Positions 30,352 through 40,809 are shown, counted from the first letter of the stretch. The stretch: 53,958 nucleotides of DNA from Corynebacterium sp. (GCA_030531005.1 JAUMTW010000004.1:234917-288874), one strand, 5' to 3'. Translations and numbers: made by a program. The notes: a model not told the origin generated them from the sequence alone.

Positions 30352-30915
30352 CTACGCGTCGCTATCGAGGACGACCATGGGAATATCAGCGCCCACTCGC
30401 TCCCGGCCACCAAGACCAGGTACTTCTAAGACTACAACGCAACCAGCCAACTGGGCACCGCAGGCTTCAATAAGTTGTTTGGCAGCCAGCAAAGTCCCCC
30501 CTGTTGCTAGCACATCGTCAACAAGCACGACGCGCTTGCCCGCGATGTCCAGGCCTTCAGCCGGCAGTTCAAGAGCTGCACTGCCATATTCCAAATCATA
30601 GGCGTAGGTGTGGACAGGTGGGGGTAGCTTGCCCTGTTTGCGGATCGCAAGCACGCCGGTTCCCAGATCATATGCCACTGCCGCACCAAGCAAAAAGCCG
30701 CGCGCATCAAGGCCGCCGATTACTTCTGCGCCCATCTCTTTTGCACTATCTGCTAGGGCGGCGATGACAGACTTGTAGGCTTCTGCGTCCGCTAAGACCG
30801 GGGTGAGGTCTTGGAAGAGTACGCCTTCGGCTGGAAAGCCTGGGACAAAACGGGTCTTTTCGCGTAAAGCTTTCCGGGCTGCTATGCGGGCGGTATCCGC
30901 AGCAAATTCAGACAT
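30352..30915 (-). CDS. apt: Adenine phosphoribosyltransferase
   Basis: 187 residues. Salvages adenine to AMP with PRPP. The PRPP motif [13 protein letters not shown] is at about 129-141, with [20 protein letters not shown] at the N-terminus and [14 protein letters not shown] in the middle, all typical. ATG at 30915 begins [17 protein letters not shown] is eight bases upstream and AAAGGA abuts the start. An earlier in-frame start would add an unconserved extension. apt-rel linkage matches other corynebacteria as I recall them. Confidence 0.95.
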   Translation of the reverse strand: MSEFAADTARIAARKALREKTRFVPGFPAEGVLFQDLTPVLADAEAYKSVIAALADSAKEMGAEVIGGLDARGFLLGAAVAYDLGTGVLAIRKQGKLPPPVHTYAYDLEYGSAALELPAEGLDIAGKRVVLVDDVLATGGTLLAAKQLIEACGAQLAGCVVVLEVPGLGGRERVGADIPMVVLDSDA

Positions 30916-31150
30916 TCCTTTACTTTCTTGTGGGGAGTCGTCGTACGCCCACATATGCTGCATTCCGACAGTAGAAACTGCTAACTGTACAACGCGCACA
31001 TGTGGTTTTAAATACAGGCATATCTTTCCATAAAGTGCCCGCCAGGTGGTATTTTGCCTTGAAAAATCACTCGTGTGGATGCATCTAAATAGCGGGGCGG
31101 CCCGTGACGGCTATCCCCACCACTGCTGCATACATTGCTGTGTGGTCGTT

Positions 31151-32782
31151 TTACTGCTCAGTGTCAGCTACTTCCCACCGGTCCAAATTCCACCCAATAC
31201 CAGCCTTAGTAGAATTGACTGCCAAATTGCTGACATCATTTCGGGTGATAAAGATGCGGGGCTGGGCAGCCAGTGGAATGGTGGACATTTGTTCCCAGGA
31301 ATCTAATTCCGCTACACGGGCAGCATCAATGTCTTGGGTTGTTTTCGCCAACCCCGAGAATGCCTGCTCAGGGTCGATGGAATTAATGAAGGCATCAAAG
31401 ATAGGGATCTCTTGGCTGTCATCACCAACGGTGATCGGTACCCCATCGCCTGCGGCCTCGGTGCGCGACAACCCACTGATACTGGCGTCATCCCGGGAGA
31501 CATCATTGATGGTAATCCCGGCTGGCTCGCAGGTTTCTTGTATATTGCGCACCATAGCAGCATAGCGTTCATTCGGGGCGAGATAACCAATATTGATTTC
31601 ACGGCCCTCGAGTGCCTTGGCGGCTTCAATATCGACATTGAGGTGGGATTCGGTGAGCTCACCTAATCGGTTGGCCAAAGGATCGTTTAACCGCACCGTA
31701 CGCACACTGGAAGGAGCTACATCCACCCCGGATATATCGCTGGAGATCTCAGCGATGGTGCGCTGGTCAATACATGCTGAAAATGCACGGCGCATTTCCG
31801 GATCAGAAAAAACGCCATTCGTACTCAGCAATAGTTGCTCAGCCAAAATACCTGCTACCGGCTCAACGTTGTATGGGTTATAAGAGTCATCACGGTTGAC
31901 CCAGTTTGTCTTGGCAACGGCGGCTGCCTCGGCCACGGCGATGCGCCGGTCCTCTCCGAGTTTTGTCGTGTCTGCGCTGGCAGGCCACACAACGATGTCG
32001 CCAATCTCTGCAGCGCTACCAACGTAGTACTCATTACGTGTGAGGTAGACTTCCCCACTGTTGCCAACACTGGCAATCTTATATGGACCGGATGCAACTT
32101 GCAGTGCTGGGTCGAAATTGGACAGGTTAAAGCCATTGTTCCAAATATCTGCGGCCACCTGGACGAGTTCTGGATCTTCTTCCGGGTTCTGTAGAGCTTG
32201 GGTGAGTCGCTCTAAGGATATATCCATGCGTGCCGCAATCGCATGTGCCGGCAACAAGGTGCCCGCTGCGAAGGTTTGACGCCAACGATCACCAAAGCCT
32301 TCGTGATAATAGACTTCAGCCTTCTTCGAGCCGGATGCACAGCGTACCTCTGATACCTGAGACATCATGGGCAAAAAAGAGTGGAAGGCATCAAGCTTCG
32401 ATGCAGCATAAGCCAACACGAAAGAGTCACAAGTTAATGGCACTCCATCCGAAAACTTGGTCTGATCTGCAATCTCGAAAACTGCGGATTGTTGGACCCC
32501 TGGCAGGCTGTGGGCATCGATGAAATCTGGGTTCGGGATGACCTGGCCCTTGGGACCATTGATATAGGCCGCAGGATAGAGGCGATCGGTGAGTAAAGCT
32601 GCATCGGTGGAAAAACCTACTGCGCTGCCAGCATTGGTGGTCACCAATTCTGCGTTGACCACATAGTTCAGGGAGTTATCGGCTTCTTCATCATTGCTGC
32701 TACAGGCAGAAAGGATGAGGACCAACGTTGTACCGAGGGCAACGAGGCCGTGCCAAGAACTTATCCGACGCGTACTTCCCAT
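31151..32782 (-). CDS. ABC-type solute-binding lipoprotein (family 5, oligopeptide/dipeptide-type), orphan
   Basis: 543 residues. A basic N-terminus (STRR), hydrophobic stretch and lipobox LILSAC place the lipidated Cys at 27, so it is a surface lipoprotein. The mature part shows SBP family 5 features: ALLTDRLYPA, QTKFSDGVPLTCDSFVLAY and SGPYKIASVGNSGEVYLTRNEYY. No permease or ATPase gene adjoins it. It sits between secF and apt; a similar gene at this place in C. glutamicum has been called dciAE (from memory). Substrate not determined. Confidence 0.88.
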   Translation of the reverse strand: MGSTRRISSWHGLVALGTTLVLILSACSSNDEEADNSLNYVVNAELVTTNAGSAVGFSTDAALLTDRLYPAAYINGPKGQVIPNPDFIDAHSLPGVQQSAVFEIADQTKFSDGVPLTCDSFVLAYAASKLDAFHSFLPMMSQVSEVRCASGSKKAEVYYHEGFGDRWRQTFAAGTLLPAHAIAARMDISLERLTQALQNPEEDPELVQVAADIWNNGFNLSNFDPALQVASGPYKIASVGNSGEVYLTRNEYYVGSAAEIGDIVVWPASADTTKLGEDRRIAVAEAAAVAKTNWVNRDDSYNPYNVEPVAGILAEQLLLSTNGVFSDPEMRRAFSACIDQRTIAEISSDISGVDVAPSSVRTVRLNDPLANRLGELTESHLNVDIEAAKALEGREINIGYLAPNERYAAMVRNIQETCEPAGITINDVSRDDASISGLSRTEAAGDGVPITVGDDSQEIPIFDAFINSIDPEQAFSGLAKTTQDIDAARVAELDSWEQMSTIPLAAQPRIFITRNDVSNLAVNSTKAGIGWNLDRWEVADTEQ

Positions 32783-33096
32783 AATGATTGAGTTTCAAAT
32801 TCCTTTCAACATCCAATGCTCTCCATGCTGCCCCGATAGCTCGTGCACTACCCTTTTCTGGCAGTTCAATGACCCCACAATTGGATCGACGACTGTACCG
32901 ATGCTGGGATGAGTTTCTCTTCGAGCATATCTGGCGTGCTCCCCTAGCCACAACAGGCACCATGTGGAGATACACCCCTGGTAGGACTACACGCCTTATC
33001 AGTCACATGCTGTAGCGCTGTCGATAGAGCAGCTCTCGTATGTTCTTGCCTCCTGCCACAGAAGAACAGCAGGACCAGTACAAGGATATGAAAAAC
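32783..33096. other. Intergenic region upstream of the lipoprotein gene, no gene seen
   Basis: About 310 bases that must contain the lipoprotein promoter. No confident -35/-10 pair, repeat or small gene was found; the open frames here are antisense or lack start signals. Confidence 0.45.
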
Positions 33097-33126
33097 ACCT
33101 TCGCCACATGCTTACAGGGCGAAGGT
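33097..33126 (-). terminator. Intrinsic terminator after secF
   Basis: Perfect 9-bp stem ACCTTCGCC / GGCGAAGGT with a 12-base loop. On the minus strand it is followed by GTTTTTC, and it begins 23 bases after the secF stop. Confidence 0.9.
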
Positions 33127-33148
33127 ATTTTCCTCTATATCCGCACAG

Positions 33149-34270
33149 CTAGTTATTGTGGCGATCCGGGCGCCAAGTTGCGTGGGTATTCTTGGGGATT
33201 TCTGGGGTTGCGACCCGTACTGCAGAAACGGAATCTTCCGCAACCTCAGCATCAGTTTCTAGCACGGTTGGATCCTCACCAGCGCGCAGCTTTTTCACAC
33301 GGCGGGTATGCTCCTTGTTAACCTTGCGTCGCTGTTCTAAGTCCACCAGGATTGGGGTTGCTAAGAATACCGAAGAGAAGGTGCCTTCTACCACGCCGAT
33401 CAGCTGGACGACAGCCAGATCCTTCAGGGTACCAACACCCATAAGACCAACGGCGACGATCAGCAGCGCGATAATTGGCAATGCGGAGATGACCGTTGTA
33501 GAGATCGAACGCATCACTGTTTGGTTCACAGCCGAATTCGCAAGCTCAGCATGGGTGTAAGTGTCTTGCTTGCGATAATCCCTCGTGTTTTCACGGACCT
33601 TATCAAACACGACAACAGTGTCGTACAAGGAGAAGGCCAATACGGTGAGTAAACCAATAATAGTTGCTGGGCTGACCTCTAAGCCGAAGATGGCGTAAAT
33701 GCCAGCGATAACGACGAAGTCCACCAGTATGGCTGCTAAGGCGGCTGTTGCCATAGCACGCTCAAAACGGATCGCGATGTAGATGAAAACTGCAATGAGG
33801 AAGACGATCATCGATTGGATCATCTTGGAGGTAATCGTCGATCCCCAGGACTCCGAAACTGTGGAATCACCAATAGCATCCGGGGTGACGTTGCCGTCAA
33901 GGTCCTCTGGCTGGTAGGTCTCATACAGCGCACTGCGAGCTGCATCGATTTGGTCTTCAGTCAGACGCTCGGAGTTAATTTCCAAGATGCGGCCATCACC
34001 GCTACCGACGATTTGCACCAGCTCGGGGCTAACGCCAGTGGCGTCTGCGAAGGTATCGGATACCTCATCGGTGGATAGTTCTGCTGCAGGCATGTTCATC
34101 TTAGTACCGCCCTCAAAGTCGATACCAAGGTCGAAGCCGCGGAAAATGACACCAAGGACACTGATAACCAGCAAACCGATGGTGATCGCGTACCACAGGC
34201 GTCGGCGGCCTACGAATTCGATGCCGCCTTCACCGGTGTAGAGACGATCAAGAGTTGTGGATTTAGCCAT
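33149..34270 (-). CDS. secF: Protein translocase subunit SecF
   Basis: 373 residues. RND-like accessory subunit that, with SecD, uses proton motive force to aid Sec export. N-terminal helix, then GFDLGIDFEGGTKM (the SecF signature), a periplasmic domain, and helices containing AALAAILVDFVVIAGIYAIFGLEVSPATIIGLLTVLAFSLYDTVVVFDKVREN. The cytoplasmic tail of about 70 residues is charged. ATG at 34270 overlaps the secD stop by eight bases, so translation is coupled. Upstream in-frame codons lie inside secD and are rejected. Confidence 0.97.
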   Translation of the reverse strand: MAKSTTLDRLYTGEGGIEFVGRRRLWYAITIGLLVISVLGVIFRGFDLGIDFEGGTKMNMPAAELSTDEVSDTFADATGVSPELVQIVGSGDGRILEINSERLTEDQIDAARSALYETYQPEDLDGNVTPDAIGDSTVSESWGSTITSKMIQSMIVFLIAVFIYIAIRFERAMATAALAAILVDFVVIAGIYAIFGLEVSPATIIGLLTVLAFSLYDTVVVFDKVRENTRDYRKQDTYTHAELANSAVNQTVMRSISTTVISALPIIALLIVAVGLMGVGTLKDLAVVQLIGVVEGTFSSVFLATPILVDLEQRRKVNKEHTRRVKKLRAGEDPTVLETDAEVAEDSVSAVRVATPEIPKNTHATWRPDRHNN

Positions 34271-36275
34271 TGTTCTGCTCCCCATCATTGTCATCGCCAT
34301 TGGCTTGCTCGGTGTCTTCACCGGAGACCGTTGCTATGGTGTGCTTATTTTCTGCCACCAGCTTGCTCCTTGATTCAACTGCTGGGGAGTTGGTGTCCTT
34401 CACAGTCAAGTTACCGGAGATAGATACCTTGCCGTGGTCCGCTGAAGCTGGCTCTGCGGCAGCGCTTTCAGCTTTTGCCTGCTCGCGGCGTTCCACCATC
34501 GCATAGACACGACCGAAACCGTTTGCGGAAGGCTTTGCAGTCCATGGACGACGAGAGGCCAGGATGACCAACGGTGCGGTGACTAAGAAGGTAACCAAGA
34601 TGTCGAAGACGGTAGTAATGCCTAAGGTGAAGGCAAATCCTTTCACCTCACCGACAGCCAGGAAGTAGATGATAACGGCGCCGATTAGGGTCACAGCATT
34701 ACCCGTGATGATGGTGGACTTCGCACGGTGCCAACCACGCGGTACCGCAGAACGGAAGCTGCGGCCCTCACGTACCTCGTCCTTAATGCGCTCGTAGAGT
34801 ACCACAAAGGAGTCAGCGGTAGTGCCAATACCGATGATCAGACCAGCAATACCGGCAAGATCAAGGCTGTAGCCGATCCAGCGCCCCAGCAATACCAAGG
34901 AACCATAAACCAAGAAACCAGAAGCAATGAGCGACAACAAGGAGATGAGGCCGAAGTATCGGTAGTTCACCAAAGCGTAGATAGCAACCAGAATGAGGCC
35001 CACGAGACCAGCAATCAAACCTGCTTGCAAAGAAGCAGTACCTAAGGACGCTGGCACGTTGGTTACGGTACCGCCAGATTCGCCGTCTTCACCAACGAAA
35101 CTCAATGGCAACGCACCATAGCGCAAGTTATTCGCCATCTGTTGGGCTTCCTGTTGGCTGAAGTCGCCAGTAATGCGAGTACCTGACCCCACTGGGGTTG
35201 CGGCCTGAATGACAGGTGCCGAAAGAATCTGAGAGTCCAAGGTGATAGCAATCTGATCGTTAAGGTGTTCCTGGGTCAGCTGAGACCAGGTTGCCGAGCC
35301 TTCTTCCCCATCACCGGACTTGAAGGAGAAGCTGATCTCCATTTCACCGTCATCGGCGTTTAAGCCACCATAGATCTGGGCATTGGTATCAATCTGATCG
35401 CCCGTGAGTCGTTGGCCGTCTTCATCTTCACCAATCAGCAGGGGTGCTGGATCAAGGAGGTAAACGGTGCCGCTTGCTGGGTCGCACGTGACCAGGGGCA
35501 GCGAGAGGTCATCTGCACCCTGGAGGGGATCAGATTGCTCAGTACCGTCTTCACTGCGCGCCTCACATACTAACAATGCGCTCGCAGCATATTGCTCAGT
35601 TGGGTCCGTGGACTGACGGTCAGCCTTGAGCACGTCCACGATTTCGCTGCGGCGCTGCGCAGTTTCTATAGAGTTACGTGGCTCTTCCGGTTCGTCAGCA
35701 GACACTTTAAGGTCTGGGACATCAGCGGCTGCTGCACCAGTGGACTCTGCAGTCGATTCTGCCAAGGTAGTCAACGCGGTCTCGATGTTGTCGAGGCTTT
35801 CTTGCGCCTGGTCCTTGGTCAGCACTCCTACGTCAACCCAACGGTCGGCCATGTCCACAGCGACCTTCGCGACTGCAGAAGTATCTGGGGTGGTCAGTTG
35901 GCCTACTGGGCGGAATGCCAGTTGGGAGGTTTGTGCTAGTGCTTGGGCTTCTGCAGCATCGTCACCGGCAACGGTAACAACTAAGGTGTTGCCATCAACG
36001 ACAACACTCGCTCCGGAAACACCCATACCGTTGACGCGGTTTTCCAAAATGGTACGGGCTTGCTGCAGCTGGTCATCGGTGGGATCCTCGCCTTGAGGCA
36101 CCAGGGTCACACGTGTGCCGCCTTGGAGATCAATGCCCAGCTTTGGCTTTGCCGAGCGATCTCCGGTGGCGAAGATCAGCGCATAAATGATGACGATAAT
36201 AATAAAGAACAAGCCCAGTGCGCGATATGGCCACTGGCGTGAACTTGAGCCCGCCCGCTTCGATTGCGAAGGCAA
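34263..36275 (-). CDS. secD: Protein translocase subunit SecD
   Basis: 670 residues. First helix at about 18-36, then KLGIDLQGGTRVTLVP, a large extracytoplasmic domain with an acidic Ser/Thr-rich insertion, and a C-terminal five-helix bundle with LVNYRYFGLISLLSL, AGLIIGIGTTADSFVVLYERIKDEVREG. The C-terminal ~100 residues are hydrophilic and acidic. The start is TTG at 36275, well supported by GGGAG seven bases upstream. Part of yajC-secD-secF; 372 bases separate it from yajC, so secD may have its own promoter. Confidence 0.96.
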   Translation of the reverse strand: MPSQSKRAGSSSRQWPYRALGLFFIIIVIIYALIFATGDRSAKPKLGIDLQGGTRVTLVPQGEDPTDDQLQQARTILENRVNGMGVSGASVVVDGNTLVVTVAGDDAAEAQALAQTSQLAFRPVGQLTTPDTSAVAKVAVDMADRWVDVGVLTKDQAQESLDNIETALTTLAESTAESTGAAAADVPDLKVSADEPEEPRNSIETAQRRSEIVDVLKADRQSTDPTEQYAASALLVCEARSEDGTEQSDPLQGADDLSLPLVTCDPASGTVYLLDPAPLLIGEDEDGQRLTGDQIDTNAQIYGGLNADDGEMEISFSFKSGDGEEGSATWSQLTQEHLNDQIAITLDSQILSAPVIQAATPVGSGTRITGDFSQQEAQQMANNLRYGALPLSFVGEDGESGGTVTNVPASLGTASLQAGLIAGLVGLILVAIYALVNYRYFGLISLLSLIASGFLVYGSLVLLGRWIGYSLDLAGIAGLIIGIGTTADSFVVLYERIKDEVREGRSFRSAVPRGWHRAKSTIITGNAVTLIGAVIIYFLAVGEVKGFAFTLGITTVFDILVTFLVTAPLVILASRRPWTAKPSANGFGRVYAMVERREQAKAESAAAEPASADHGKVSISGNLTVKDTNSPAVESRSKLVAENKHTIATVSGEDTEQANGDDNDGEQNNG

Positions 36276-36647
36276 TGCAGTTCTCCCTCTGTAGTTTACT
36301 TCCTTGATATGAGCGCTGGCGACGCTGTAATTATTGATGATTTTGCAGCCAGCAAACTATCCACCGAAAAATAGTACGGTATTTTGCTTAAAAAGAAAGT
36401 AACCACTGGCAGTTGGCATACATGAATATCTAAGGTTACAGACCTTTTATCCCCACGCCATGGCGTTGACCTGCAATTATGTTCGCCACTTCGCGGGGTA
36501 TGCGAGAAATGAGTTGTGTATTTTTTCTTTAGACAATCCTCAAATGGTGCTTTTTAGCTCCCCTGACACCCCAAAAAATACGAAAATTCCCGCACCCCGC
36601 CACTGTTGGTGTGGCAGGGATACGGGGATTGGAGGATGGAACAATAT
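36276..36647. other. 372-bp gap between yajC and secD
   Basis: No gene. The yajC-proximal part holds a hairpin (36596-36619) and the rest is A+T-rich, as expected for a secD promoter; I could not settle on one pair of elements. Confidence 0.45.
36596..36619 (-). terminator. Hairpin downstream of yajC
   Basis: On the minus strand CCCTGCCAC pairs with GTGGCGGGG (nine pairs including one U-G that is only possible in minus-strand RNA), with loop ACCAACA (the plus-strand reading would have a C-A mismatch). A GCGGGAATTTTC segment follows. It starts about 28 bases after the yajC stop and likely ends or attenuates the ruvCAB-yajC transcript. Confidence 0.6.
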
Positions 36648-37049
36648 TTAACGCTGCTCTGGCCTGTCCTCACCGAGGGTTTCGGTCTTATTCACTGCGG
36701 CATAATCGATCTCGGCACTATCTGCTGGCAGCTCATCTGCTGGGGCAGCATCATCAAGGTATTCAAAGTCCTCTGCATCATCGGCTGCTTGTTCAGCAGA
36801 CACGTTCCGGATAACAGATTCCTTTTCCCACGTTGTAATCACACCGGAGGCAATCTCCAAGTCAATGGCAGTTTCGCTAATGTTGGCGACAGTGCCGCGC
36901 AGCCCAGCACCGGTGACGACAACGTCGCCAACATTCAAAGAATCTCGGAGGGCGCGTAAACGCTCCAAGTGAGCACGCTGCTTACGCTGCAGCATGTACT
37001 GGGGCACAAATAAGAGCAGAAGCAAAAGCAGAATGAATAGTAACTCCAT
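36648..37049 (-). CDS. yajC: Preprotein translocase accessory subunit YajC
   Basis: 133 residues. MELLFILLLLLLLFVPQYMLQRKQRAHLERL is the typical single-helix start with the R-K-Q-R boundary, then SLNVGDVVVTGAGLRGTVANI and an acidic Asp/Ala-rich tail. YajC associates with SecDF. The ATG at 37049 is chosen because the helix begins there; ribosome binding site weak (AGGGG close to the start). About 50 in-frame upstream codons are rejected as they have no family match. Confidence 0.93.
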   Translation of the reverse strand: MELLFILLLLLLLFVPQYMLQRKQRAHLERLRALRDSLNVGDVVVTGAGLRGTVANISETAIDLEIASGVITTWEKESVIRNVSAEQAADDAEDFEYLDDAAPADELPADSAEIDYAAVNKTETLGEDRPEQR

Positions 37050-37208
37050 ACCCCTAGTTTGCCATGAATAGTCTACGAACTCATCTTTGATTCGCAATAG
37101 GAGATCAAAACTTTCACCATGGGGGTGAAAGGCAGGGAAAGTCCAGAAAGTTGTCGCTCCTTTCTCAGATCCATCCCATCCAGAGCACATGTGCGGGGAA
37201 GGCAACAA

Positions 37209-38243
37209 CTAGCTCGGCTGTTCCACCCCTAAGTGTTGCCAGGCTAGTGGAGTGGCCATACGGCCGCGTGGTGTACGCATCATCATGCCTGCACGCACCA
37301 AATATGGTTCACAGACTTCTTCAATGGTGGAGGGTTCTTCACCAACAGCAATAGCTAAAGTGGCAACGCCCACAGGTCCGCCATTGTGGCCGACGCACAA
37401 TGCATGCAGTACGGATCGGTCTAAGCGGTCGAGTCCGAGTTCATCGACATCAAAGACCACCAGTGCTTCTTTGGCATCGACTAAGCGAATGGTGCCATCA
37501 GAGTGCACCTCAGCGTAGTCGCGCACCCGGCGCAGTAAGCGGTTAGCGATACGCGGGGTGCCACGCGAACGCGAGGCGATTTCTGCTGCGGCATCATCAG
37601 TGATGGCTACCTGCAAGATCTGTGCGGCACGCAAGACAACCTTTGTAAGATCCGCGACATCATAGAACTCCATTTGGGCGGTAAACCCGAAACGATCGCG
37701 CAAGGGGCCAGTGAGCATACCAGCACGGGTAGTCGCACCCACCAGAGTAAATGGGGGTATCTCTAATGGGATCGAGGTCGCCCCTGGACCTTTACCTACG
37801 ATGACATCAATGCGGAAGTCCTCCATAGCCATGTACAGCATTTCTTCTGCTGGACGTGCCATGCGGTGAATTTCATCAATAAACAGCACATCGCCCTCCA
37901 ACAAGTTGGAAAGCATAGCGGCGAGATCGCCAGCACGTTCCAACGCAGGCCCTGAGGTCATGCGTAAGCTCGTGCCCATTTCTTGAGCGATAATCATAGC
38001 CATGGTGGTCTTACCCAAACCGGGTGGCCCAGCGAGCAAAACGTGATCAGGTGTCACCCCACGTTGCTTGGCACCGCCTAAGACGAGTTGGAGCTGGTTG
38101 CGCACCTTGGGCTGACCGATAAATTCGGAAAGAGATTTCGGGCGGAGGGAAATCTCGGCTGCTTGCTCTTCAGGCAAAACGTGGGCATCTACAACCGAAT
38201 CGGGCTGTTCCACACGAAATTCTGTCTTTTCTACTTTTGCCAT
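37209..38243 (-). CDS. ruvB: Holliday junction branch migration helicase RuvB
   Basis: 344 residues. AAA+ motor of Ruv[20 protein letters not shown] precedes Walker [13 protein letters not shown] (about 69-80); Walker [10 protein letters not shown] is at about 120-128; [18 protein letters not shown] contains sensor 1 and the Arg finger region; the winged-helix end has [24 protein letters not shown] at 38243 chosen because [10 protein letters not shown] fits the family length; ribosome binding site is weak. ruvA lies 245 bases upstream of this start. Confidence 0.97.
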   Translation of the reverse strand: MAKVEKTEFRVEQPDSVVDAHVLPEEQAAEISLRPKSLSEFIGQPKVRNQLQLVLGGAKQRGVTPDHVLLAGPPGLGKTTMAMIIAQEMGTSLRMTSGPALERAGDLAAMLSNLLEGDVLFIDEIHRMARPAEEMLYMAMEDFRIDVIVGKGPGATSIPLEIPPFTLVGATTRAGMLTGPLRDRFGFTAQMEFYDVADLTKVVLRAAQILQVAITDDAAAEIASRSRGTPRIANRLLRRVRDYAEVHSDGTIRLVDAKEALVVFDVDELGLDRLDRSVLHALCVGHNGGPVGVATLAIAVGEEPSTIEEVCEPYLVRAGMMMRTPRGRMATPLAWQHLGVEQPS

Positions 38244-38488
38244 GCTCGCTTCTACCCCACCTACTTTTATTCTCCGCAACTCGCTCAACACTGAATGCTT
38301 GGCTTCGTTGCGTCACCTATTACTTATCTAGCTTAAGCCACGAGACAGCCCGGTACTGGTGCACACGCACTGCCATGCAGTTCGAATGCCTAGCCCTGCA
38401 GCCCAACCCGGTCTAATACATGACGACGTCATTCCAGGAATCTTCTCTGTTGTGATAAAACTGCTCAGAATACCGATCCATCGTCCCA

Positions 38489-39094
38489 CTAGTCGTTCAT
38501 TGCCTTCAGTGCTGCTGCCAAGAGGCCAGAAACATCCAGATCCGGGCTTGTGGCCATCACCTTTGCCAAAGATTGCTCCGAATGCCTCTCACTAAAGCCC
38601 AAACTTAACAAGGCCTCAAGTACCTGATCCGTTGCCAGCGTTTGCGTCAAGGTAGGCTGGGTCGCACTGGACATAGTTTCTGCAGGCTCGACAAAAGCCT
38701 CCACCTTGTCTTTGAGCTCCAGGCAGAGCCTCTCGGCAACCTTCTTGCCTACCCCTGGAATTTTTTGCAAAGCCTTCGCATCATTCGCGGCAATCGCGTG
38801 GCTCAGTTCTTGCACACTTAACACCGACAATGCGGCACTAGCGATCTTCGGCCCAATGCCAGAGACCGCTTGAATAGCGCGAAAGAATTCCCGCTCGCTG
38901 TGGTCTGCAAATCCGAAGAGACGTTCATCTGCTTCGCGAATGATGTGCTCGACAAGCACGAAGGCTTCTTCCCCGCGAGGAAAGTTCGCACTAGTCTGCG
39001 GAGTGACATAGACTTCGTAGCCAACCCCAGCGCATTCGACCACAATGGAATCTGCGCGTTTATCGATGACCACGCCACGCAAACTAGCGATCAT
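38489..39094 (-). CDS. ruvA: Holliday junction binding protein RuvA
   Basis: 201 residues. Tetrameric junction-binding partner of RuvB. N-terminal OB domain MIASLRGVVIDKRADSIVVECAGVGYEVYV, then helix-hairpin-helix motifs VSGIGPKIASAAL and IPGVGKKVAERLCLELKDK, and a C-terminal RuvB-contact domain (VLEALLSLGFSERHSEQSL). An AAGGAGACACGTA stretch precedes the ATG. Lies between ruvC (110 bases upstream) and ruvB. Confidence 0.97.
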   Translation of the reverse strand: MIASLRGVVIDKRADSIVVECAGVGYEVYVTPQTSANFPRGEEAFVLVEHIIREADERLFGFADHSEREFFRAIQAVSGIGPKIASAALSVLSVQELSHAIAANDAKALQKIPGVGKKVAERLCLELKDKVEAFVEPAETMSSATQPTLTQTLATDQVLEALLSLGFSERHSEQSLAKVMATSPDLDVSGLLAAALKAMND

Positions 39095-39204
39095 TACGTG
39101 TCTCCTTCTTTCATTAGGTTGTGCGTTGTGTTCGCATTTTTCCTACTGCACTACGTTTTTCGAGCGCAACAATAGCCAATCTGCAGTAAAGAGATGCTCG
39201 GATG

Positions 39205-39765
39205 CTATCCTTGCCCGTTGCGCTGCAATGCCAGCAACGGAGCACGCCAGCAGTGACACACTGCCAACGCTAAGGCATCGGCAGCATCAGCTGGCTTCGG
39301 TGGTGCGCTTAACCCCAGAATGCGGGTGATCATAGCTGTCATCTGCTTTTTGTCCGCAGTGCCATTACCAGTAATGGCCTTTTTAACTTCGCTAGGGGTG
39401 TACATGTGCACCTCGAGATCGCGTTGGGCACAGGCCAGCATGATAACTCCTACTCCGTGGGCGGTTTGCATCACCGTAGAGACATTACCGCGTTCGAAAA
39501 TGCGCTCAATTGCTACCACATGAGGTTGGTAGGTATCGATCCATTCCAACACCGCATCATAAAGCTCACTCAGCCGCTGTGTTAAAGGCGCGTCTGTTGG
39601 GGTACGAACCACGCCAACAGAAACTGGGATGACCCTACGTCCGGCAGCATTTTGAACCACGGAAAGGCCACAGCGGGTCAGACCTGGGTCAATTCCCATT
39701 ATTCGTTGGGCGCTACGGTTTGTGGCGTGGACTCCGGATTGCGCTGCGGTCACCGACGCTCTCAT
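39205..39765 (-). CDS. ruvC: Holliday junction resolvase RuvC
   Basis: About 186 residues from the ATG at 39765. RNase H-like endonuclease: Asp in [13 protein letters not shown], Glu in [22 protein letters not shown], and the final acidic residues in [15 protein letters not shown]. The true start is uncertain: 39765 has AAAGG directly against it, a GTG four codons later has better spacing, and 39801 is an alternative without a ribosome binding site. All give a complete catalytic core. First gene of ruvC-ruvA-ruvB. Confidence 0.94.
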   Translation of the reverse strand: MRASVTAAQSGVHATNRSAQRIMGIDPGLTRCGLSVVQNAAGRRVIPVSVGVVRTPTDAPLTQRLSELYDAVLEWIDTYQPHVVAIERIFERGNVSTVMQTAHGVGVIMLACAQRDLEVHMYTPSEVKKAITGNGTADKKQMTAMITRILGLSAPPKPADAADALALAVCHCWRAPLLALQRNGQG

Positions 39766-39855
39766 CCTTTCGAAGCTGTGTTCTATTACCTCAGGAATCA
39801 TAGCACGCAGCTTGCACAGTCCGAACTGCTGACTCAAGGATCCAAATACGCAAAT

Positions 39856-39900
39856 AGCCCTCCTGCACACAGTCATCACTGCATATGTAACAGAAGGGCT
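39856..39900 (-). terminator. Hairpin downstream of the YebC gene
   Basis: On the minus strand AGCCCTTCTG pairs with CAGGAGGGCT (ten pairs including one U-G that forms only in minus-strand RNA), with a 25-base loop, followed by ATTTG. It begins 57 bases after the yebC-like stop and lies just upstream of ruvC. Confidence 0.5.
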
Positions 39901-39957
39901 CTGCCAAGCTGCATGTGAGCTCTCAACAAGCTCTATATACGCGAGCGAGCGTACAAC

Positions 39958-40713
39958 TTATTCAGCTTCTAGCGCTGCCAAAACTTCATCGCTGAGATCC
40001 ATGTTTGTGTAAACATTTTGCACGTCATCACAATCTTCCAAGGCATCAATGAGACGGAAGATCTTCTTTGCATCAGCCAGTTCCAAGGCGACCTCCACAG
40101 ATGCACGGAAATCGGTGTCAGCATCCTCGACCTCAATATCGGCATCAGCGAGCGCTTGCTTCACATCCTGGATATCACCAGGTGCGCTTAGGATCTCATA
40201 GTTATCGCCAACGCTTTGTACTTCTTCGGCACCAGCATCCAAAACGGCTAACAGCACGTCATCTTCACTGTGCTCGCCCTGGGCTGCGGTGATGATGCCC
40301 TTACGGGTGAACAGATAAGAAACTGCACCATTTTCTGCTAAGTTACCACCATTTTTTGACATGCGAGTACGCACCTCAGAGGCAGCACGGTTGCGGTTAT
40401 CGGTGAGGCACTCAATGAGGATAGCAACACCATTTGGACCATAACCTTCGTACATAATGGTCTGCCAGTCGGCGCCACCAGCTTCTTCACCGGAACCACG
40501 CTTGCGGGCGCGCTCAATGTTGTCATTGGGCACGGAGGCCTTCTTGGCCTTCTTAATCATGTCATCCAAGGTTGGATTTGCAGCTGGGTCACCACCACCG
40601 GTGCGAGCAGCGACCTCAATGTTCTTAATGAGCTTGGCAAATTCCTTACCACGCTTGGCATCATTGGCTGCCTTCTTGTGCTTCGTGGTTGCCCATTTAG
40701 AGTGGCCTGACAT
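39958..40713 (-). CDS. YebC/PmpR family protein
   Basis: 251 residues. [37 protein letters not shown] is the signature N-terminus, with [29 protein letters not shown] and [16 protein letters not shown] in the core. Family members have been described as transcriptional regulators and, more recently for some, as ribosome-associated factors relieving stalls. It is next to ruvCAB, as in many bacteria. ATG at 40713 with GAAAGGAAATT upstream; a six-codon upstream extension is rejected. Confidence 0.95.
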   Translation of the reverse strand: MSGHSKWATTKHKKAANDAKRGKEFAKLIKNIEVAARTGGGDPAANPTLDDMIKKAKKASVPNDNIERARKRGSGEEAGGADWQTIMYEGYGPNGVAILIECLTDNRNRAASEVRTRMSKNGGNLAENGAVSYLFTRKGIITAAQGEHSEDDVLLAVLDAGAEEVQSVGDNYEILSAPGDIQDVKQALADADIEVEDADTDFRASVEVALELADAKKIFRLIDALEDCDDVQNVYTNMDLSDEVLAALEAE

Positions 40714-40780
40714 AATTTCCTTTCGCTTCAATACAAGACAAATACCCAGTATAAGCTATCGAGAGCATACAACGACAATA

Positions 40781-40809
40781 TTGTCTTGTACTTTTGCGCC
40801 CCTTAGAAT
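40781..40809 (+). promoter_or_regulatory. Promoter for a leaderless transcript (GT87-like gene)
   Basis: TTGTCT (40781-40786), 17 bases, TAGAAT (40804-40809). The coding GTG begins at 40817, seven bases after the -10, the position where transcription should start. No Shine-Dalgarno sequence precedes the GTG. Leaderless mRNAs are common in corynebacteria. Confidence 0.75.

Noticed and set aside
32700..32975. 91-codon minus-strand frame before the lipoprotein gene
   Set aside because: Overlaps the lipoprotein signal region in another frame and has no start signals.
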